Positions 1 to 7,320 of a stretch of 64,000 bases of DNA are shown in pieces. Origin of the DNA: Nitrospirota bacterium (lineage in GTDB: Bacteria > Nitrospirota > Nitrospiria > Nitrospirales > Nitrospiraceae). The notes beneath the pieces are model-generated. The model had not been told where the DNA came from. It did not search any database and worked only from the letters and a program-made list of their open reading frames with translations. Numbering within the stretch: position 1 is the stretch's first letter; each line of letters begins with the position of its first letter. The position numbers were made by a program, and so were the translations under genes. The stretch covers positions 124,001 through 188,000 of the forward strand of contig JBFMAX010000001.1 of the NCBI GenBank assembly GCA_040755395.1, written 5' to 3'.

Positions 1-296
1 ACAAGTACTGCTCCGATCTCTTCAAGGCCCTCATCGGCATTCCCTTCTCCCACTATCTGAAGCGTCTTCGCCTTGAGCGGGCCGTCGGCCTGCTCGCGGA
101 GTCGAATGCGACGCTGTCCTGCATCGCCGAGGCCCTCGGCTTCAGCGATCAGTTCGCCTTCAGTCATTTCTTCAAAAACGCCGTCGGCTGCTCCCCTCAA
201 CGGTTCAGATCGCAATGCCCCTCACGCCGACTTCGCCCGAACCTTTCGCGCTCCGCATGGGCGAGCCGCCGCTCCAAGCCGCATAGTAAAGGTTGA
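1..296 (+). CDS. AraC-family transcriptional regulator, C-terminal fragment
   Basis: The reading frame is open from the window edge (first full codon at 3) to a TGA at 294-296, giving 97 residues. It reads as the second half of an AraC/XylS DNA-binding domain: YLKRLRLERAVGLL, then IAEALGFSDQFAFSHFFK, then GCSPQRFR. This is the classic second helix-turn-helix followed by the family signature. The N-terminal effector domain and the first helix-turn-helix lie outside the window, so neither effector nor targets can be inferred. The Arg-rich tail after the signature is longer than usual. Assignment to the family is secure from the motif alone. Confidence 0.85.
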   Translation, partial: KYCSDLFKALIGIPFSHYLKRLRLERAVGLLAESNATLSCIAEALGFSDQFAFSHFFKNAVGCSPQRFRSQCPSRRLRPNLSRSAWASRRSKPHSKG

Positions 297-459
297 AGTT
301 CGGCTGAGCGCCCCCCGGCTGTACGGCCTCTCATGTGGCCGCCGGACGGCGCTTCCGGCAATCTGGAAAATGAACATGGTCAACGCTTCCGCGTCGAGAT
401 ATATTGATATTGAAATGCAATCTCAACAACTGCCTGAGCTACCGGAGTTGCCGGTGCGA

Positions 460-2199
460 ATGTGTCTCAGGAACAAGAGGATCACAGGATGGCCGGCGGC
501 GGCCCTACCAGCCCGGCTACTCGCCGTGCTTGCGGCGCTGCTCCTGTTCACATTCGCGCCGACACCCGAGCCGGCGGCGGCCGGATCGACGGTCGGCTTT
601 CTCGTCGTCGCCCCTGACCGAGGATTTTTAGGCAACCAGGAAATCCGCGCTGTGTTCGACGAGTTCGCGCAACACTATGCGCCGGCGGCGCTGGCCTGGG
701 TCGGGCGGGATTACAACGGGATGGGGAGCGAATACTCCGACTATCTCAGCCGGGCGCTGGCCGACCTTGAGCGCGGCGGCGCGACGGAGATCGTGGCGAT
801 TCCGCTCTTTGTCTCCGCCTCGGACCCCGTTTTGCAGAAGGTCGTGGCCCATCTGCCCGCCTATGCACGAACCGGAACCATTCGGTGGGCCGAGCCGATG
901 GTCTCGAGTCACCTCATCCGCCAAATCCTGTTGGATCGCGCGATGGCAGCGAGCCGTGACCCGGAGCATGAACGGCTCCTGCTGGTCGGATTCGGCGCGA
1001 CCGACGAAGCCGGAGAGGCGGCCATGCGCCGCGACCTGGAACGGTACCTGGCCTACATTACGCAGTACCTCCGTTTTCGAGAAACCAGGGCCGTCCTCTA
1101 CTACGACCGCTCCGCACCGGACGCCGAACGGAACAACAAGGCGGCGGATCAGGTGATTGTCGAAACCGCCGCCAAGAAGGGACGGACGCTGCTGGTCCTG
1201 GCTACGATCGGCCCGAAATTTGATCAGACGATGGCGCTGACGCACTGGTTCGGCGACAAGCTGCGCGACTGGAACATCGCCTATGTCGCGGAAGAACTCC
1301 TGCCCCACCCCAACGTGCTGCTGTGGCTGAAGAAGACCGCCAACGCCTTTCTGCCGGCGTCTCCGGCAGAAATCGGCGTCGTGATCATGCCGCACGGCGC
1401 CACCCAACCGTGGAACGACGCCGTGGAGCGCGCGATCGCGCCGCTGCGCCCCCGTTACCGGATCCAGATGGCCTATGGGATGGGCGATCCTGCCGTGATT
1501 CAGCAGGCCGTCGAGCGATTGGAGCGGCAAGGGAGCCGGCGCATCGTGTTCGTGCGCATGTACGCCCTCGCTCACCATCTGAAACACCGCATCGAATACC
1601 TGCTCGGCCTCTCCGATTCACCGGAGCCCGAGGGCCGACACAGTGGACACGATCGGGAAACGACCCCTCCGGCGCAAATTCGAAGCGCGGCGCTCTTCGC
1701 CACGTTCGGCGGATACGAGGAAGACCCGGGCATCGCCGAGGCGCTCCACGAGCGGATTCAGGAAGTCAGTCGCGACCCGTCGCAGGAGACCGTGATCCTC
1801 GTCGCGCACGGCGACAAGCGCGATGAGGACAACGCGCACTGGCTCTCGGTCATGCAGGCCAACATCGAGCGGCTGAAGCGCGATCCCCACTGCGCCAAGC
1901 TGAGAGCGATTGAGGCGGCCACGGTCCGCGAGGACTGGCCGGCGCTTCGGGAGCGCGCCGTCGGCGACATCAGGAGCCTGATCGAAGCCCACGCGAAAAC
2001 CGGACGGGTGCTCGTGATCGCCGACCGGCTCTATGGGGCGGGACCGTACCGGAAGCTGTTCGACGGGTTGGAGTACGTGCTGAACGACAAGGGGCTCGTG
2101 CATCCCGCGCTGACCCGCTGGCTCGAAGCCGGGATCAATCAGGCGATTTCGGTCCTGACCCGACCGGTTTCCGCCATCGATCGCGTTGCAAAGCCCTGA
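460..2199 (+). CDS. secreted multi-domain CbiX/sirohydrochlorin-chelatase-like protein
   Basis: About 579 residues. A basic N-terminus and hydrophobic stretch (residues 17-34) ending near PAAAG look like a signal peptide, so the protein is probably exported. The rest is made of repeated chelatase-type half-domains, with strands VGFLVVAP (45-52), LLLVGFGA (173-180), GVVIMPHG (306-313) and VILVAHG (445-451). Only the last two keep the His-Gly that in CbiX/CbiK enzymes marks the metal- and porphyrin-binding site, so the N-terminal pair looks degenerate. Known relatives insert Co, Ni or Fe into tetrapyrroles in the cytoplasm, so an exported version may instead bind metal or haem (inference). The ATG at 460 has GGAG 12-15 bases upstream. 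In-frame starts at 370 and 415 lack a ribosome site, and the start remains uncertain. Short Cys-rich genes follow closely. Confidence 0.7.
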   Translation: MCLRNKRITGWPAAALPARLLAVLAALLLFTFAPTPEPAAAGSTVGFLVVAPDRGFLGNQEIRAVFDEFAQHYAPAALAWVGRDYNGMGSEYSDYLSRALADLERGGATEIVAIPLFVSASDPVLQKVVAHLPAYARTGTIRWAEPMVSSHLIRQILLDRAMAASRDPEHERLLLVGFGATDEAGEAAMRRDLERYLAYITQYLRFRETRAVLYYDRSAPDAERNNKAADQVIVETAAKKGRTLLVLATIGPKFDQTMALTHWFGDKLRDWNIAYVAEELLPHPNVLLWLKKTANAFLPASPAEIGVVIMPHGATQPWNDAVERAIAPLRPRYRIQMAYGMGDPAVIQQAVERLERQGSRRIVFVRMYALAHHLKHRIEYLLGLSDSPEPEGRHSGHDRETTPPAQIRSAALFATFGGYEEDPGIAEALHERIQEVSRDPSQETVILVAHGDKRDEDNAHWLSVMQANIERLKRDPHCAKLRAIEAATVREDWPALRERAVGDIRSLIEAHAKTGRVLVIADRLYGAGPYRKLFDGLEYVLNDKGLVHPALTRWLEAGINQAISVLTRPVSAIDRVAKP

Positions 2200-2223
2200 G
2201 ACGGGAATACAGGAGGGATCGCG

Positions 2224-2451
2224 ATGACCTGTCCGAAATGCCGAGGCCTGCTGGTGATCGAACGGTCTTTAGACTTCTACGCGCGCACGGGCGCATGGCG
2301 ATGCATCAACTGCGGCGAGGCTCCGTCCGGTAGACCTTCGGTGTTGCCGGACTTGCGTACGCCGGTTCATCAGCGCCGTCGCGCTCCAACGATTCCGGTT
2401 CCCGCCGAATCGGGGGAGAGGCGCCGTGCGCGGCGCGACAACGTGGGATGA
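2224..2451 (+). CDS. small zinc-ribbon-like protein
   Basis: 75 residues with a strong ribosome site (AGGAGGGATCGCGATG). CPKC at residues 3-6 and CINCG at about 28-32 form a two-knuckle zinc ribbon. The remaining Arg/Pro-rich tail is low complexity and resembles no fold I recognise, so the true ancestral protein may be only about 45 residues, with the tail being read-through after an old frameshift. It sits 24 bp after the chelatase-like gene and just before a thioredoxin-fold gene, within a run of small same-strand genes. No specific function can be assigned. Confidence 0.6.
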   Translation: MTCPKCRGLLVIERSLDFYARTGAWRCINCGEAPSGRPSVLPDLRTPVHQRRRAPTIPVPAESGERRRARRDNVG

Positions 2452-2464
2452 GGGAGGACAGTCC

Positions 2465-2950
2465 ATGTTGCTCATCGGCCAACGCGCTCCTCGGTTCCGA
2501 GTGCCGGCGTTACGGGACGGAGCGTTGACGTATCTGGATTCCGCCGGAATGCACGGCCGCTGGGTGGTCCTGTGCTGCTTGCCGAGGCTGAGCCTGGTCG
2601 AGGCGACCATCGTGGACCGTCAAGGCGCCGCTTTCACCTGCTACGGGGCCGATTTTCTCGCCGTCGCGCCTGAAGATCGTGCATTGCGGCGGCCATGGCT
2701 CGGCAGGCTCGGCGCGTTGCGGGCGCCCCTCCTGGTCGACCCCTTGCGCCGCCTTCACCGCGCCTACGGCCTCGTCCAGGACCAGACTCTGACCCGGTGC
2801 CGGACTTTCTTGATTGATCCGGACGGTCTGCTCCGTTTCCATTTGGTACACGATCTGACCGGCCGAGGCCTGAGCGCGGTCACGGAAATCCTGCGCCTGT
2901 TCCAACACCGACAGGCGCCGGCTCTGAGGCATTCGTTTGGAAGGAGGTGA
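2465..2950 (+). CDS. peroxiredoxin-like (AhpC/TSA fold) protein, probably non-catalytic
   Basis: 161 residues from an ATG preceded by GGGAGGACAGTCC; an upstream in-frame GTG at 2426 has no better ribosome site. The N-terminus (IGQRAPRFRVPAL, then RWVVLCCLPRLSL) and the later TFLIDPDGLLRF follow the AhpC/TSA peroxiredoxin pattern. The region where active peroxiredoxins carry PxxxTxxC reads LPRLSLVEAT, with no Cys at the peroxidatic position. The nearby CC is in the preceding strand. It is therefore probably a structural relative or one using another thiol (inference). It lies 3 bp upstream of the next small Cys protein, suggesting co-translation. Confidence 0.65.
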   Translation: MLLIGQRAPRFRVPALRDGALTYLDSAGMHGRWVVLCCLPRLSLVEATIVDRQGAAFTCYGADFLAVAPEDRALRRPWLGRLGALRAPLLVDPLRRLHRAYGLVQDQTLTRCRTFLIDPDGLLRFHLVHDLTGRGLSAVTEILRLFQHRQAPALRHSFGRR

Positions 2951-2953
2951 ACG

Positions 2954-3169
2954 ATGCAGAAGGGTTTGAGAAGCACCGGGCGGGCGACGCTGAATGTCTG
3001 CGGATGCGGTCGGCTCCATGTGACCTACGGGCCGATCACTCTGCATTTCGAGCCGGAAGAGTTTCTCACGTTCGGGGAAGCCGTGACTCAGTTGGTCGAT
3101 CAATTTCGACGGATCCAACGCGATCAGCTCGTTCCGTCGCCGCCCGGACACGAGACGGTCTGCCATTAA
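2954..3169 (+). CDS. small conserved protein with CxC-G-x2-H motif
   Basis: 71 residues with a near-perfect ribosome site (AAGGAGGTGAACG before ATG). The motif CGCGRLHVTYGPITL (about residues 16-30) has two Cys and a His that could bind a metal. It is followed by an acidic FEPEEFLTFGEAV segment and a helix with QLVDQFRRIQRD. It resembles small proteins I associate with Nitrospira genomes, but I know of no characterised member. It begins 3 bp after the peroxiredoxin-like gene ends, so the two are probably translationally coupled. Function unknown. Confidence 0.6.
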   Translation: MQKGLRSTGRATLNVCGCGRLHVTYGPITLHFEPEEFLTFGEAVTQLVDQFRRIQRDQLVPSPPGHETVCH

Positions 3170-3183
3170 GGGAGGAACGTCTG

Positions 3184-3360
3184 ATGAACATTCGCGAATG
3201 CCCGCGTTGCCGCCAACACAGCCTGGTCCCCACCGGGGCGTTTTGGGCCTGTGCAAGCTGCGGCTACGCCATCACCGGTTTCGCGCTGGCGGTCGAATTG
3301 AGGGTCGCCTCAAGAAGAGAAGCCGCCGCGCGTATCACTGCGACGGAGAAAGGATTCTGA
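3184..3360 (+). CDS. small zinc-ribbon protein
   Basis: 58 residues starting at an ATG preceded by GGGAGGAACGTCTG. CPRC at residues 6-9 and CASCG at about 23-27 make a two-Cys-pair zinc ribbon, similar in layout to the protein encoded at 2224. The rest is a short hydrophobic strand and a basic tail. The longer frame from 2947 overlaps the preceding gene and has no ribosome site, so the short version is preferred. It is one of four tiny genes in a row, and the shared metal-ligand theme suggests a common redox or metal role (inference). Confidence 0.55.
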   Translation: MNIRECPRCRQHSLVPTGAFWACASCGYAITGFALAVELRVASRREAAARITATEKGF

Positions 3361-3376
3361 GGAAAGGCCGCAGGGA

Positions 3377-3553
3377 ATGTGGCGCATACTCAAAGACCGG
3401 CTTCCGCTGAGACCCGATGACCGGATGGTCCTGATCAGCCTGCTTGCCTCGCTGGGAATGGTGGTTATGGCGACCGCCGGTCTGTGGCTGTGGACGATCA
3501 TGTCCACGTCGCCTCTTCCTACGGCATCCGTGAGCCTTCCGCCGCTGCCCTAA
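3377..3553 (+). CDS. single-pass small membrane protein
   Basis: 58 codons plus stop, starting MWRILKDRLPLRPDDRMV and followed by a hydrophobic segment from about residue 18 to 43 (VLISLLASLGMVVMATAGLW). It has a charged N-terminus and a short Pro/Ser-rich tail. It starts 16 bp after the upstream zinc-ribbon gene and ends 9 bp before a strong hairpin, consistent with the last gene of this run. The ribosome site (CAGGGA) is weak. Topology suggests N-in with a short periplasmic tail. No family recognised. Confidence 0.5.
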   Translation: MWRILKDRLPLRPDDRMVLISLLASLGMVVMATAGLWLWTIMSTSPLPTASVSLPPLP

Positions 3554-3562
3554 AGAACAAAT

Positions 3563-3589
3563 GGGGGAGAGACGAACCGTCTCTCCCCC
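3563..3589 (-). terminator. intrinsic terminator between converging genes
   Basis: GGGGGAGAGACG, a 3-base AAC loop and CGTCTCTCCCCC form a perfect 12-bp stem. On the minus strand the stem is followed by ATTTGTTCTTT, a T-rich tract, so it best terminates the bacterioferritin transcript. It lies between converging genes and probably also blocks the plus-strand run. Confidence 0.75.
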
Positions 3590-3612
3590 GCCGGACGCGA
3601 CTCGAAATGGCT

Positions 3613-4092
3613 TTATGACCCTTCCTTCTTGATCTGTTCGGACAGGTAATTTTCGAGTCCAACCTGCTTGATGGCCCTGAGCTGGGTCTCGAACCAGTCA
3701 ACATGCTCCTCGGTCTCAACGACCATGTCCTCGAGCTTGTGCCTCGTGGTGAAGTCCCCGACCTTCGCGCAATGCGCGATGGCGTCGCGCAGGAGTTTCA
3801 CGTCGTCCTGTTCGAACCGCAAGTCCGCCTGAAACAGGTCCGGGACGCCGCGGCCGCTGCTGACGGTCCCCAGTTTCTGCATGTCCGGGGTGCCCTCGAG
3901 ATACAGGATATGATCGAGCACCTTGGACACATGGCTCATCTCTTCAGTGGCCAATTCGCGAAACTCATGCTGTAAGCGGTGATACCCCCAGTTCTCGCAC
4001 AGCGAGGCGTGCAGGAGGTATTGGTGGACCGCCGTCAGCTCCATGGTGACCACCTTGTTCAGGAAGTCGACAACACCTTCTTTCGCTTTCAT
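3613..4092 (-). CDS. bfr: bacterioferritin subunit with near-complete ferroxidase site
   Basis: 159 residues, aligning without gaps to E. coli Bfr until near the C-terminus. Ferroxidase ligands E18, E51, H54, E94 and H130 are present, as is haem ligand M52, but position 127 (Glu in E. coli) is Thr, flanked by E126 and E128. Bacterioferritins form 24-subunit shells that oxidise Fe(II) and store ferric mineral, with haem at subunit-pair interfaces. A good ribosome site (GGGAGG) precedes the ATG. It is the second gene of a pair, 40 bp downstream of a more degenerate paralogue; a mixed two-subunit shell is likely, as known for paired Bfr genes in other bacteria (inference). Confidence 0.92.
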   Translation of the reverse strand: MKAKEGVVDFLNKVVTMELTAVHQYLLHASLCENWGYHRLQHEFRELATEEMSHVSKVLDHILYLEGTPDMQKLGTVSSGRGVPDLFQADLRFEQDDVKLLRDAIAHCAKVGDFTTRHKLEDMVVETEEHVDWFETQLRAIKQVGLENYLSEQIKKEGS

Positions 4093-4132
4093 GGCTCGCC
4101 TCCCTGCCGAAGAAGTTGTACGGCTTTACGGC

Positions 4133-4609
4133 CTATTCCTCTTTGTGGATCTGCTCGCTCAAATAATTTTCCAAGCCGACTTGCTCGATCAACTCCTGCT
4201 GGGTCTCGATCCAATCGATATGCTCGTCAACGTCCTTCACCATGTCTTCCAGCATGTGGCGCGTGGTGAAGTCCCCGACCTTGGTGCAATGGATCACGCC
4301 TTCGCTCAAGATGGCCAACATCTCCTGCTCGGCCTTCAGATCCGCCTTGAACTGCTCGGGAACGGTTTCGCCGACGTGCACCGTGCCCAGCCGCTGCATG
4401 TTGGGCACGCCTTCCAGATACAGAATGTGCTCGATCAGCTCTTCCGCGTCCTTCATTTCGTCGAACGCCCGCTTGCGGACGTGATGATGGAGGCGCTCGT
4501 AGCCCCAGTTCTCGCACATCTTGGCATGGACAAAATACTGATTGATGGCCGTCAAGTCCGCGGTAAGGATCTTGTTGAGCAGATTGATGACGCCTTCCTT
4601 CGCTTTCAT
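4133..4609 (-). CDS. bfr: bacterioferritin paralogue with degenerate ferroxidase site
   Basis: 158 residues, clearly homologous to its neighbour (shared CENWGY, VGDFTTRH and VGLENYLSEQI). Haem ligand M52 is kept, and so are E51 and E94. Several iron-site residues differ from the canonical set: D18 for Glu, D54 for His and V127 for Glu; H130 is kept. It may therefore be mainly a haem-binding or structural partner of the catalytic subunit (inference). The ribosome site GGAGGAGGTTAGC precedes the ATG. It is first in the pair, transcribed from a sigma70-like promoter about 95 bp upstream that overlaps a Fur-like box. Confidence 0.9.
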   Translation of the reverse strand: MKAKEGVINLLNKILTADLTAINQYFVHAKMCENWGYERLHHHVRKRAFDEMKDAEELIEHILYLEGVPNMQRLGTVHVGETVPEQFKADLKAEQEMLAILSEGVIHCTKVGDFTTRHMLEDMVKDVDEHIDWIETQQELIEQVGLENYLSEQIHKEE

Positions 4610-4695
4610 GCTAACCTCCTCCGGTCCAGGGGGTTAAGGTAGATTGCCGAATGAATGCCTATGGAGTTCTGCGCGGCGGCGCACACGCCGTTCAT

Positions 4696-4710
4696 TACCA
4701 ATCATTATCC
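4696..4710 (-). promoter_or_regulatory. candidate Fur box overlapping the bfr -10 element
   Basis: The minus-strand sequence GGATAATGATTGGTA matches 10 of 14 defined positions of the 7-1-7 Fur consensus TGATAATnATTATCA. Its position over the -10 fits direct repression or iron-dependent control of iron storage. Confidence 0.4.
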
Positions 4711-4732
4711 TTCCTCTTCGCGTCTTCGTCAA
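4704..4732 (-). promoter_or_regulatory. sigma70-type promoter of the bacterioferritin pair
   Basis: On the minus strand TTGACG, 17 bases, then GATAAT gives a strong -35/-10 pair about 95 bp upstream of the first bfr start. A Fur-like sequence overlaps the -10 element. Confidence 0.6.
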
Positions 4733-4751
4733 CAGGAGATATACGTATAAT

Positions 4752-4766
4752 TGACTACCATTCTCA
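4752..4766 (-). promoter_or_regulatory. second candidate Fur box upstream of the bfr promoter
   Basis: The minus-strand sequence TGAGAATGGTAGTCA matches 10 of 14 positions of the 7-1-7 Fur consensus and lies about 20 bp upstream of the -35 hexamer. Two weak sites near one promoter are more convincing than either alone. Confidence 0.35.
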
Positions 4767-4892
4767 TCTTCGATGAAATCGCGTTTCATTCTCTTTTTGC
4801 GTTGCGCCGCCTCGGTAAGCCGGACGATGCAGACCGAAAAGAAAGTTGAAGAGAGAGATGCGGCGGAGAGGCGGCTGGGGGGCTTCTTATCG

Positions 4893-7229
4893 TTATCCGG
4901 CTTCCCGATAGCCGCAATCTTCATTGCGGCACTGGACGGTTCGGCCGGCCTGTTTGCTGACTTTCTCGACGAGGAAGGGCGCTTTGCAGGTCGGACAGGA
5001 TTTATTCACCGGGCGATCCCACAACGCGAATTCACACTGCGGATAGCGGCTGCAGGAGTAGAACGACCGGCCCTTTCGCGTCCGCTTCTGCACCAGATCG
5101 CCGCCGCAACCCGGCGTCGGGCACTTGACTCCCAACGCGATCGGCTTGGTGGTCTTGCAGGCCGGGTAGGCGGAGCAGGCGAGGAACTTCCCGAAGCGGC
5201 CGGTCTTGACCACCATCGGACTGCCGCACTTCTCGCAGGTTTCTCCGGTGGTGATCTCTTCTTTCGGCACGACTTTGATGGTGCCGTCGGACAACTTCTC
5301 GAAGTTCTGAGTGTTCTTGCAGGGCGGGTCCTCCTTGTACCCGGGACACGCCAGAAACTTTCCGTTCCGGCCCCACTTGATCTCCATCATGCGGCCGCAC
5401 TTTTCGCACGGGATGTCGGTCGGCGGATGAACGGTGTCCTTGGGGCCCGGAATGTGCCGCGCCTTTTCCATGTCCTTCGTAAAGGGCCCGTAAAAGTCCC
5501 TGACCGCGGCGACCCACGGCTTGTCGCCTTCCTCGACCTGATCCAACTCCTGCTCCATTTGCGACGTGAAGTCGACGTTGATGAGGTCGGGGAAGCCTTT
5601 GAGGAGAAACTCATTCACCGTTTTGCCCGTTTCCGTAGGGACGAATCGGCCGTCGACCTTTTCCACGTACTTCCGCTCCTGAATGGTGGAAATGATGCTC
5701 GCATACGTGGACGGGCGGCCGATGCCTTTCTCTTCCAGCTCGCGAATCAGCAGCGCCTCGTTGTAGCGCGGAGGCGGCTGGGTGAAATGCTGCTTCGGCG
5801 TAATCCCCGGCACGCTCTGCCCGTCTTGAGCGACCAGACGGAGGCGCTCCCCCTCGCTCAGAACCGGAAGTTGACGCTCGGCCTCATCCTCGGCGTCGGA
5901 CGCGGCCTTCTGATTCCCGTTGAGGGCGTCCGCGTCCTTGCCTTCCATGTAGACGGCCGTATGGCCCGGAAATTTGACGACCGTCCCGGTCGCCCGAAAG
6001 ATGTAGCGATCTCTTGTGCCGATCGGCGCGCAATCCACCCGTGTGACATCGAGTACGGCCGGCACCATCTGCGACGCGACGAACCGATTCCAGATGAGCT
6101 TGTACAAGTTGTAGAGATCGGGCTCCAGGTACGACCGGACGGATTCCGGATCGCGCGCGACCGAGGTCGGCCTGATCGCTTCGTGCGCCTCCTGCGCGGC
6201 CTTCTGGGTTTTGTAGACGTTGGGCGTCGCCGGCAGAAACTCCTCGCCGAACCGTTCCCGGATCAGGCGCCTGGCTTCTTCCATCGCTTCGTTGGAGATC
6301 CGGGTCGAGTCCGTCCGCATATAGGTGATCAATCCGGTCGGCCCTTCGTCGCCGATGTCCACGCCCTCGTACAGTTGTTGAGCCAGGGTCATGGTTTTCT
6401 TCGGCGTGAAGTGCAGCTTGCGGGCCGCTTCCTGCTGGAGCCGGCTGGTGATGAACGGTGCGACGGGATTGCGCCGCTTCTCCTTTCGCTCGATGGATCG
6501 GACGACGAACTCTTTCCCCTGCACGTCCTCCACGATCCGCCGGGCGTGTTCACCGGACGGGATGGAAGCTTCCTGCTCGTTGATGCTGTGCAGCTTGGCC
6601 TCGAACGGAGGAGGTTGGCTGCCGGCCAGCGTGGCCGTGATGGACCAATACTCCTCGGGACGGAACGCTTCCCGCTCCTTTTCCCGGTCGCAGATCAATT
6701 TCACCGCGACCGATTGGACCCGCCCCATGCTCAAGCCGCGGCGGACTTTCTTCCACAGCAACTGGCTGCCCTGATAGCCGACGATTCGATCCAGGACGCG
6801 CCGCGCTTGCTGCGCATGCACCAATTTCATGTCGATCTGCCCCGGCGACTGCAACGCGCGTTTGATGGCCGATTCCGTGATCTCATTGAAGAGGACCCGG
6901 TAGATTTTCCCGTTTTTCTTCTTCCCCTTGCCGTTGATTTCCTGGGCGATATGCCAGGCGATCGCCTCGCCTTCGCGGTCAGGGTCCGGCGCGAGAAACA
7001 CCTTGTCGGCCTCCTGCGCTTTCTTCTTGATCTCAGCGAGCACTTTGGCTTTGCCCTTGATCGTGACGTACTGAGGCTCGAAATCACGTTCGACGTCGAC
7101 GCCGAGTTTGCTGGTCGGAAGGTCTTTGACATGGCCGACGGAAGCCATGACGGTGTACCCGCGACCCAAGTACTTCGTGATCGTCCGGGCCTTCGCCGGC
7201 GACTCAACAATGATCAATGATTTCGCCAT
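4893..7229 (-). CDS. topA: DNA topoisomerase I
   Basis: 778 residues, type IA topoisomerase that relaxes negative supercoils. The TOPRIM domain is at the N-terminus (IIVESPAKA, PDPDREGEAIAWH at about 81-93), and the catalytic Tyr lies in GLITYMRTDSTR at residue 303. The C-terminus carries four Cys4 zinc ribbons, starting CEKCG, CEKCG, CPTPGCGG and CPTCK, typical of long bacterial TopA. It is the last gene of the dprA-topA end of a long minus-strand run. An 815-residue antisense frame over the same span is a composition artefact. Confidence 0.97.
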   Translation of the reverse strand: MAKSLIIVESPAKARTITKYLGRGYTVMASVGHVKDLPTSKLGVDVERDFEPQYVTIKGKAKVLAEIKKKAQEADKVFLAPDPDREGEAIAWHIAQEINGKGKKKNGKIYRVLFNEITESAIKRALQSPGQIDMKLVHAQQARRVLDRIVGYQGSQLLWKKVRRGLSMGRVQSVAVKLICDREKEREAFRPEEYWSITATLAGSQPPPFEAKLHSINEQEASIPSGEHARRIVEDVQGKEFVVRSIERKEKRRNPVAPFITSRLQQEAARKLHFTPKKTMTLAQQLYEGVDIGDEGPTGLITYMRTDSTRISNEAMEEARRLIRERFGEEFLPATPNVYKTQKAAQEAHEAIRPTSVARDPESVRSYLEPDLYNLYKLIWNRFVASQMVPAVLDVTRVDCAPIGTRDRYIFRATGTVVKFPGHTAVYMEGKDADALNGNQKAASDAEDEAERQLPVLSEGERLRLVAQDGQSVPGITPKQHFTQPPPRYNEALLIRELEEKGIGRPSTYASIISTIQERKYVEKVDGRFVPTETGKTVNEFLLKGFPDLINVDFTSQMEQELDQVEEGDKPWVAAVRDFYGPFTKDMEKARHIPGPKDTVHPPTDIPCEKCGRMMEIKWGRNGKFLACPGYKEDPPCKNTQNFEKLSDGTIKVVPKEEITTGETCEKCGSPMVVKTGRFGKFLACSAYPACKTTKPIALGVKCPTPGCGGDLVQKRTRKGRSFYSCSRYPQCEFALWDRPVNKSCPTCKAPFLVEKVSKQAGRTVQCRNEDCGYREAG

Positions 7230-7320
7230 CTACGCTCCCGCTCCTTAAAAAACGGTCATTCCGCGATCGTCTCCAACTATATCAGATCGTGACGGCATGC
7301 TCATCTCTCGACCGGTTCAA

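Noticed and set aside
4634-4924. 96-residue minus-strand frame upstream of the bfr genes
   Set aside because: It overlaps the 3' end of topA and the bfr promoter and has no ribosome site or similarity to a known fold.
4773-7220. 815-residue plus-strand open frame
   Set aside because: It is antisense to topA, whose catalytic and zinc motifs are complete. In high-GC DNA long antisense frames are expected, and this one has no recognisable domain.
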